Shown: one piece after another, positions 43,836 through 47,534 of the stretch
Layout of the letters: each line of letters opens with the position of its first letter
How positions within the stretch are numbered: the first letter of the stretch is position 1
Assembly: GCA_035942915.1 (NCBI GenBank)
Contig: DASZCR010000172.1
Location: forward strand, 1 to 47,534
From: DASZCR01 sp035942915
Lineage (GTDB): Bacteria > Acidobacteriota > Blastocatellia > Pyrinomonadales > Pyrinomonadaceae
Direction: 5' to 3'
DNA length: 47,534 nt
Made by a program: the position numbers and the translations under genes
Notes under the pieces: generated by a model
The model's database searches: none
The model's input: only the letters and a program-made list of their open reading frames with translations
What the model was told of the DNA's origin: nothing

Positions 43836-43961
43836 ACTACGGGGGTAGTCAAAACTACCCCCGTACAATCTACTACCCCCGTAGTCTAGACTACCCCGGT
43901 AGCAGAAACTACCCCCGTACAATTTACTACCCCGGTAACGAAAACTACCCCTGTAGAAAAA
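43836..43961. repeat. Seven 12-bp sites at exact 18-bp spacing (iterons or centromere)
   Basis: The core ACTACCCCNGTA starts at 43854, 43872, 43890, 43908, 43926 and 43944; at 43836 the same site is present in opposite orientation (ACTACGGGGGTAGT). All seven starts are exactly 18 bp apart, with the 6 bp between cores variable. Several cores extend to GTAGT and so become near-palindromes. Such arrays are replication-initiator iterons or ParB-type centromeres. Their position between the partition operon and a putative initiator gene allows either. Confidence 0.92.
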
Positions 43962-44003
43962 ATTTCATCTGTACAAGATTTATAAAATCCTTATAGTGCC
44001 CAC
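43957..44003. other. AT-rich stretch next to the repeat array (candidate origin unwinding site)
   Basis: Right after the array the sequence is A/T-rich (AAAAAATTTCATCTG, then GATTTATAAAATCCTTATAG), in contrast with the GC-rich surroundings. Iterons followed by AT-rich DNA and an initiator gene is the usual plasmid origin layout. No clear DnaA box was found. Confidence 0.45.
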
Positions 44004-44087
44004 TTTGTAGAGGAATGGAAGGCTTAGCCCGCCGCGTGTAGGCTGGGTCATTTGGGTAGAGCGGAGTAGGGCAGGCCAAAACAAATC

Positions 44088-44128
44088 GACCTGAAGCGTC
44101 GAAGTTTAGCGACCAAACGCTTCAGGTC
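44088..44128. promoter_or_regulatory. Perfect 12-bp inverted repeat upstream of the initiator gene
   Basis: GACCTGAAGCGT at 44088-44099 and ACGCTTCAGGTC at 44117-44128 form a perfect 12-bp inverted repeat with a 17-nt loop. No T-run follows on either side. It could be a terminator for the partition operon, an origin structure, or an initiator-binding site. Confidence 0.55.
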
Positions 44129-44162
44129 AATCAATAACTCGCTTGGCGGCGAGTGGGTATAT

Positions 44163-44190
44163 TTGTGTCTTCCCGGAGACACACTATACG
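44163..44190 (+). promoter_or_regulatory. Promoter of the initiator gene with built-in operator palindrome
   Basis: TTGTGT at 44163-44168 and TATACG at 44185-44190 are 16 nt apart, about 47 nt before the initiator ATG. A 7-bp inverted repeat, TGTGTCT at 44164-44170 and AGACACA at 44177-44183, fills the promoter, ideal for autorepression. A similar TTGTGT-16-TATAAG pair occurs at 47410-47437. Confidence 0.5.
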
Positions 44191-44236
44191 CGGCTGAATT
44201 GTCGCTGTCAAGTCTTTTGTTTGCAGAGGTTTGACT

Positions 44237-45373
44237 ATGAACGTGCAACCACTTGAGGCTCCGCGATTCGTGCGCCGGACAGAATTGGGCCCGAATGAAT
44301 ACCGCAAAAACTTCCGCCAGATTGATGGCGATGTGATTTCGGCCGTCACCTCGCCGGAGGCCGACCGCGTGACTACCTTGATGAGTAAGATTTATCTGCG
44401 ACTCTTGCACACGCCTATTGAATTCAGAGAGAGGGACGGCGTTTTGCGTTTCGAGGCGGTGATGCGCGACGAGAGACACGTCAAGGCGTGGGACGTGCTG
44501 TGCGAAGTTCTCGGCGTTGCTTCGGCCACAGCCAGCAAGGCTCTGCGATGGATGCATGCGCAGGGAATTATCGGCTATTTCGCAGGCAAGAACGGAGTCG
44601 GTATCCGCATCTTCCTCAACCGTGCGACTAGTTCTATCGGAACGAGGACGGCAGGACAAAAAATTGCGGCAGGACAAAAAATTTTGGAGTTTTCCCATGC
44701 TTCATCCGTTGAGTCTCGTGCTTCACGAAATGAAGCAGCCTTTAATGACAGCTTCGCTGTTTTAGAAGTTTCAGATACAGATTTAAATCCGCGCGCGCCA
44801 AAAAACGGCGCGGATACGACAGAGGAGGGGGTCAAAAAACATCCTGAACCGCGCCTCTCAGCCTGCCCGACAGGTTCGCAGAACACTGACATTCGAGCAG
44901 GGCTGTCGGCGCCAGTCCCGTTCCAGTTGGAAATGCCTGTCGACGAAATCGTCTTGCGACTGAGGCGCGAACTCGAACCCTCACTCCAATCTGCTGCGAG
45001 GCAGGCGGCGGCGCAGGAGCACGAGCGGACGCGTGAGTGGCTTGAGAGCAGAGGGTTGCCAAAGGCGGCGCGCGTGGCTCAACGCGAAGCCTTCAACTTG
45101 TTGCGTAAGCATGGAGTTATCAAGAACACGGAGCAGTCTGCTTGCGAAGACTTAGGCCGAGGCACCCCCGTCGAGGCTGAGCGCCAGCCTCTCTCCGAAA
45201 TCGAGGTCGAAGAACTGGCGCAAGCCTGTCTGGCAATCCTCGAAGCGCAGGGACAGGCAGTCGAAGTGACTCTCTCGGAGATGAGCGTCGCGGCCGGGGG
45301 CTTTTTACTCCCGGAAGACGCCCCGCGCGTGCTCGCGAAGGCCAAAGCCATTCTTGATGAAGGGCTGCATTAA
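44237..45373 (+). CDS. Putative plasmid replication initiator (winged-helix protein)
   Basis: The 378-residue product starts at an ATG at 44237, about 8 nt after AGAGG. The N-terminal third (about 30-135) has a winged-helix look, with WDVLCEVLGVASATASKALRW, then QGIIGYFAGKNGVGIRIF as helix and wing. The centre is a low-complexity linker with a short repeat (AGQKIAAGQKI). The rest is helical and charged (VLRLRRELEPSLQSAARQA). I do not recognise a named Rep family; assignment rests on the HTH, its place after the repeat array and AT-rich DNA, and the autoregulatory-looking promoter. It could instead be a second partition or copy-control regulator. Typical for rep genes, it stands as a single unit. 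Confidence 0.55.
   Translation: MNVQPLEAPRFVRRTELGPNEYRKNFRQIDGDVISAVTSPEADRVTTLMSKIYLRLLHTPIEFRERDGVLRFEAVMRDERHVKAWDVLCEVLGVASATASKALRWMHAQGIIGYFAGKNGVGIRIFLNRATSSIGTRTAGQKIAAGQKILEFSHASSVESRASRNEAAFNDSFAVLEVSDTDLNPRAPKNGADTTEEGVKKHPEPRLSACPTGSQNTDIRAGLSAPVPFQLEMPVDEIVLRLRRELEPSLQSAARQAAAQEHERTREWLESRGLPKAARVAQREAFNLLRKHGVIKNTEQSACEDLGRGTPVEAERQPLSEIEVEELAQACLAILEAQGQAVEVTLSEMSVAAGGFLLPEDAPRVLAKAKAILDEGLH
44650..44685 (+). repeat. In-frame 18-bp tandem repeat in the initiator gene
   Basis: GGCAGGACAAAAAATTGC at 44650-44667 is followed directly by GGCAGGACAAAAAATTTT at 44668-44685, 16 of 18 bases the same. It encodes AGQKIA-AGQKIL in the linker. It keeps the frame, so it should be tolerated, and it probably arose by slippage. 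Confidence 0.9.
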
Positions 45374-45501
45374 AGGCTCTCTTCAGAGATTCTCACGTGA
45401 ATCGGCAGCCGGATAAATTTACCCCGCTGAATTACCTGAATTACAGGGCTGACTGAGATGGAGTTTACAGTCCGACTCAAGTTCAATCGGATGATAGATA
45501 A

Positions 45502-46341
45502 CTAAATCTCCATCCTTCGCGTCTGCTGCTGCTGTTGCTCGCGCTTGCGGCGACGCAGTTCGATTCTGTAGAGCACGTTGGAAACATTGTCCATCGCGAC
45601 CATAAAGTCGTTGAGTATCTTTTCGTCCAGGTCTTGAGGTTCAATTTCGCGCATGGCGAAGAAAAGCCGTTTCATCTCTTCCCAGAACATGTGGCGTGCG
45701 TCGGCCGGGTCAATTTCCAATAGTTCGTCGACGCGTCCGATTATCGACGCCATATTTTCCGACGTTACCGCCTCTGCGCGGAGTTCGCCGAGCAACTCTT
45801 TGACGCGTCGCCGGAGGCGGTTTTGTGAACCTTGTAAAGCGAGGTGAGACTGTAGAATCTCCGCGCGGCGTTTGCGTGCTTCGGACGGCGAGCAGGCCAT
45901 TTTTTCGGCCGTCAAGCGTGCGAGTTGCGCCGCCTCCTGTAGATTAATGTCGCCTCCGGCGAGCGCCGCCTGCACGTCGGCAGGGAAACGCAGCACGCGT
46001 AGGTGCTGCGCGATGAAACTCTGGAGTGAAATCCGCCCGGATGTTTCACGCTCAAGAATGGCGCGCAGATGGCGCGCGACTTCCAGTAGTTGTTCACGCG
46101 GCCAGCGCGAGGGACGCCCGCGCTTGGTGTCGCTGGCCGGCCTGCGCTCGATATTCCGCACGGCTTCGAGCATCAGATACAACTGTCTGTCCGTGCGGGG
46201 GATAATCTCGCCGCAGCGTTCGCGAAGCTGGACGCAGACCGAACGAATATTGTCCGTCGAGGCGAAGGGCGAGAGGCTGCGTGCGCGGCGGCGTGTAGCA
46301 CGCATGCCAGAGGTCGATTCCGATTCGTGCGAACGTTTCAT
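45502..46341 (-). CDS. ParB/KorB-like HTH DNA-binding protein
   Basis: The 279-residue product starts at an ATG at 46341 after AGGCGG. It lacks the N-terminal ParB nuclease-like CTP-binding part, but residues about 100-165 match the ParB central HTH region (SLQSFIAQHLRVLRFPADVQ, then AALAGGDINLQEAAQLARL). The N-terminus is Arg/Ser-rich, and the C-terminus (about 220-279) is helical with a basic, Gln-rich tail (RRRKREQQQQQTRR). It is far from parA and on the other strand, so it may be a regulator of copy number or transfer and not the partner of ParA. A good minus-strand promoter and two tandem operator-like repeats lie upstream. Confidence 0.62.
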   Translation of the reverse strand: MKRSHESESTSGMRATRRRARSLSPFASTDNIRSVCVQLRERCGEIIPRTDRQLYLMLEAVRNIERRPASDTKRGRPSRWPREQLLEVARHLRAILERETSGRISLQSFIAQHLRVLRFPADVQAALAGGDINLQEAAQLARLTAEKMACSPSEARKRRAEILQSHLALQGSQNRLRRRVKELLGELRAEAVTSENMASIIGRVDELLEIDPADARHMFWEEMKRLFFAMREIEPQDLDEKILNDFMVAMDNVSNVLYRIELRRRKREQQQQQTRRMEI

Positions 46342-46353
46342 AAGCCGCCTATG

Positions 46354-46382
46354 ATAACATTACGACCATTCGGATAGGTCAA
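46354..46382 (-). promoter_or_regulatory. Promoter of the ParB-like gene
   Basis: On the minus strand TTGACC (46382-46377) and TGTTAT (46359-46354) are 17 nt apart, 12 nt before the start codon, so the mRNA leader would be very short. CGACCAT, the core of the tandem repeat further upstream, also occurs in the spacer. Confidence 0.6.
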
Positions 46383-46478
46383 AACAGTCCTCTATTATCG
46401 TTTTGATTCTTCTACTGAGAGATAATCGGAACCATGCGGACGAGTTTGATTTTTTCCGTGTTAGAGTGTCCATGTCGG

Positions 46479-46522
46479 TTCGACCATAAAGTGATTCCAA
46501 TCCGACCATAAAATGATCACCG
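46479..46522. repeat. Two 22-bp tandem repeats (possible operator)
   Basis: TTCGACCATAAAGTGATTCC starts at 46479 and TCCGACCATAAAATGATCAC starts at 46501, a 22-bp step of about two helical turns. The shared core is CGACCATAAA(A/G)TGAT. They lie about 100 nt upstream of the ParB-like gene's promoter, which holds a partial CGACCAT copy, so they may be sites for that protein. Confidence 0.6.
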
Positions 46523-46696
46523 CGCTTTAGCTTCTATTTTGTTCGATTGGCTCAAGAATTATTTCAATCCTACCGCCAAAGGACGCGAGCCTCTCCTAGT
46601 TCAAGGCAGCAGGAATCTCGATCTCACATTGACACGTCCCACTCTGATTCAACATATCATCCATTTGCACTCTCTCTGTTAGGAGCAGATGTAAAT

Positions 46697-46870
46697 CTTC
46701 AGAATATTTACCAAACAGGGGGCAGACTTGATGAAGAGTGAGGGTGAAAGGAAACGGTGCTGAATCAACAGCTTACGAGAGAAAGTCAGCTTTCGTGAAG
46801 TCTTCAGATATTTTACTAAACGGAGGCCGATTTTTAGGCTGTCTTCACATATTTTACTGAACGGGCGTCC
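46697..46870. repeat. Three dispersed copies of a 27-bp motif
   Basis: Related copies start at 46697, 46802 and 46843, each reading roughly CTTCA-(G/C)-A-TATTTTAC-(T/C)-(A/G)-AAC-GG. The spacing is uneven (105 and 41 nt). They could be protein-binding sites or remains of a repeated mobile element; no element ends were found. Confidence 0.55.
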
Positions 46871-47409
46871 TCATCCTACCCAAGAACACCAGAATTGGCT
46901 TACTAGTTTTTAGCAGCTCCTCATCAGTCACGTCCTCCCTTCCTGTATTCCTTTTCGAACGCCTCGACCGCGCCGGCGGGGCGTCGTGCACCAGCAGATT
47001 ATTGCCCGGTGCGGTCGGCAAAGGAGGCGTGTGAGGATGTTTCACGGTCGCGAATGCGGCCGGGAGGTGCCCCCACGCGGAGCTGTTCCTCGCGCTTGCA
47101 TTTACCAAGGCGGTCACATTTCGTATCCGTGGCGTGATAGCGCCCCACACACTCGGCGACGCGAAGGAGGCGCGCCAACTCTTTGCCTTTGTGGTGGATG
47201 ATGTCACGCCGCGTGGCACGTGAATTCTCAATAATGGGGCGGCGGCCTGCGGCAGCGCCGACGGATCGCCTTCAGACTATGGGCGTCAGGGAGCTGCCGG
47301 TGTGGGCTGACGGCCCTGAAAAGAAGGCCATGTTGCACAGCCGCTCATACTACATTTAGGATAAATAATATTCCGTTCATCTTGACGATTGGCAACACAA
47401 AGACCGTAG
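46871..47409. other. Gene-poor stretch near the right edge
   Basis: No gene is supported in these 539 nt. A minus-strand frame of about 90 codons without start (containing RRDIIHHKGKELARLLRVAE and ATDTKCDRLGKCKREEQL) looks somewhat protein-like between 46980 and 47260 and could be a decayed gene, but I do not recognise it. Confidence 0.4.
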
Positions 47410-47437
47410 TTGTGTATCCATTAAAGTGTGATATAAG
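47410..47437 (+). promoter_or_regulatory. Possible promoter for the gene at the right edge
   Basis: TTGTGT at 47410-47415 and TATAAG at 47432-47437 are 16 nt apart, about 45 nt before the ATG at 47483. The spacing and -35 are the same as in the initiator gene promoter at 44163. Confidence 0.4.
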
Positions 47438-47482
47438 TTCTGGCATTGATTGTCGGCGGGCTTGCGGGTGGGCAGGAATCTG

Positions 47483-47534
47483 ATGAGGATGAAGCGAAAA
47501 AGACAGACGTTCAAGTTGCAGTTGTTGGCGCTGG
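47483..47534 (+). CDS. Start of an exported protein gene, cut by the right edge
   Basis: An ATG at 47483 after CAGGAA opens a frame that runs off the window. The visible 17 residues, MRMKRKRQTFKLQLLAL, have the basic then hydrophobic shape of a signal peptide start. Nothing can be said about function. Another frame here (QESDEDEAKKTDVQVAVVGA) is also open and cannot be ruled out. Confidence 0.35.
   Translation, partial: MRMKRKRQTFKLQLLAL

Noticed and set aside
43836..43961. Reading the regular repeat array as a CRISPR
   Set aside because: Repeats are 12 bp and spacers 6 bp, far shorter than CRISPR units, and no cas genes are present.
46547..46741. A 64-codon plus-strand frame overlapping the dispersed repeats
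   Set aside because: Ser/Gln/Arg-rich product, no ribosome site, and part of it is made of repeat sequence.
46854..47231. A 125-codon minus-strand open frame near the right edge
   Set aside because: The product looks random, with no motif or ribosome site, and another minus-strand frame in the same place looks more protein-like but has no start.

Overview
The window looks like part of a GC-rich bacterial replicon that carries its own replication and partition genes, so a plasmid, megaplasmid or secondary chromosome is likely. The host is best guessed as an acidobacterium (Blastocatellia-like). The basis is the mix of a winged-helix/TolB-like/TPR regulator, an ECF sigma and membrane anti-sigma pair beside an exported TPR-CHAT protein, and many secreted propeller or Calx-beta proteins. 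This assignment is inference; no rRNA or other phylogenetic marker is present.

Layout. 1-11.7 kb holds envelope and exported functions: a BNR/sialidase-like protein cut by the left edge, a SCO1/SenC protein, a galactose-oxidase-like copper radical oxidase with BACON and SLH domains, a winged-helix/TPR regulator, a small lipoprotein, a GNAT acetyltransferase, small proteins, and an exported zinc metallopeptidase with EF-hand-like calcium loops. 12.1-26.4 kb is one tightly packed five-gene operon: a cytosolic HEXXH peptidase; a CHAT protease fused to a P-loop ATPase; a 1908-residue STAND NTPase with helical repeats, four membrane segments and a CHAT domain whose catalytic residues are replaced; a second intact CHAT protease; and an LCAT-like alpha/beta hydrolase. 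26.5-30.5 kb, on the other strand, carries a possible phosphodiester-glycosidase-like protein and a TIR-SLOG protein. 30.6-34.7 kb has a decayed beta-propeller fragment, an exported M20 peptidase, and an M15 peptidase beside a Calx-beta membrane protein. 34.9-41.5 kb has an ECF sigma factor and putative anti-sigma factor facing an exported TPR-CHAT protein and a clostripain (C11) peptidase. 42.0-46.4 kb is the replicon backbone: ParA with an N-terminal HTH, a winged-helix partner, seven 12-bp sites spaced exactly 18 bp apart next to AT-rich DNA, a putative replication initiator, and a ParB-like protein. 46.4-47.5 kb is gene-poor and repeat-bearing and ends in a gene cut by the right edge.

How the genes may work together. 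The central operon reads as a conflict or programmed-death module. A STAND switch and an ATPase would sense and assemble, two CHAT proteases would be activated (perhaps through the pseudo-CHAT tail of the membrane-anchored STAND protein), and the lipase-like hydrolase would attack membrane lipid. The TIR-SLOG protein next door would be a second, NAD-consuming arm. Four intact caspase-fold (clan CD) peptidases plus one pseudo-peptidase within 30 kb make this the most notable part of the window. Domain and motif calls come from reading the translations by eye; the system-level model is inference.
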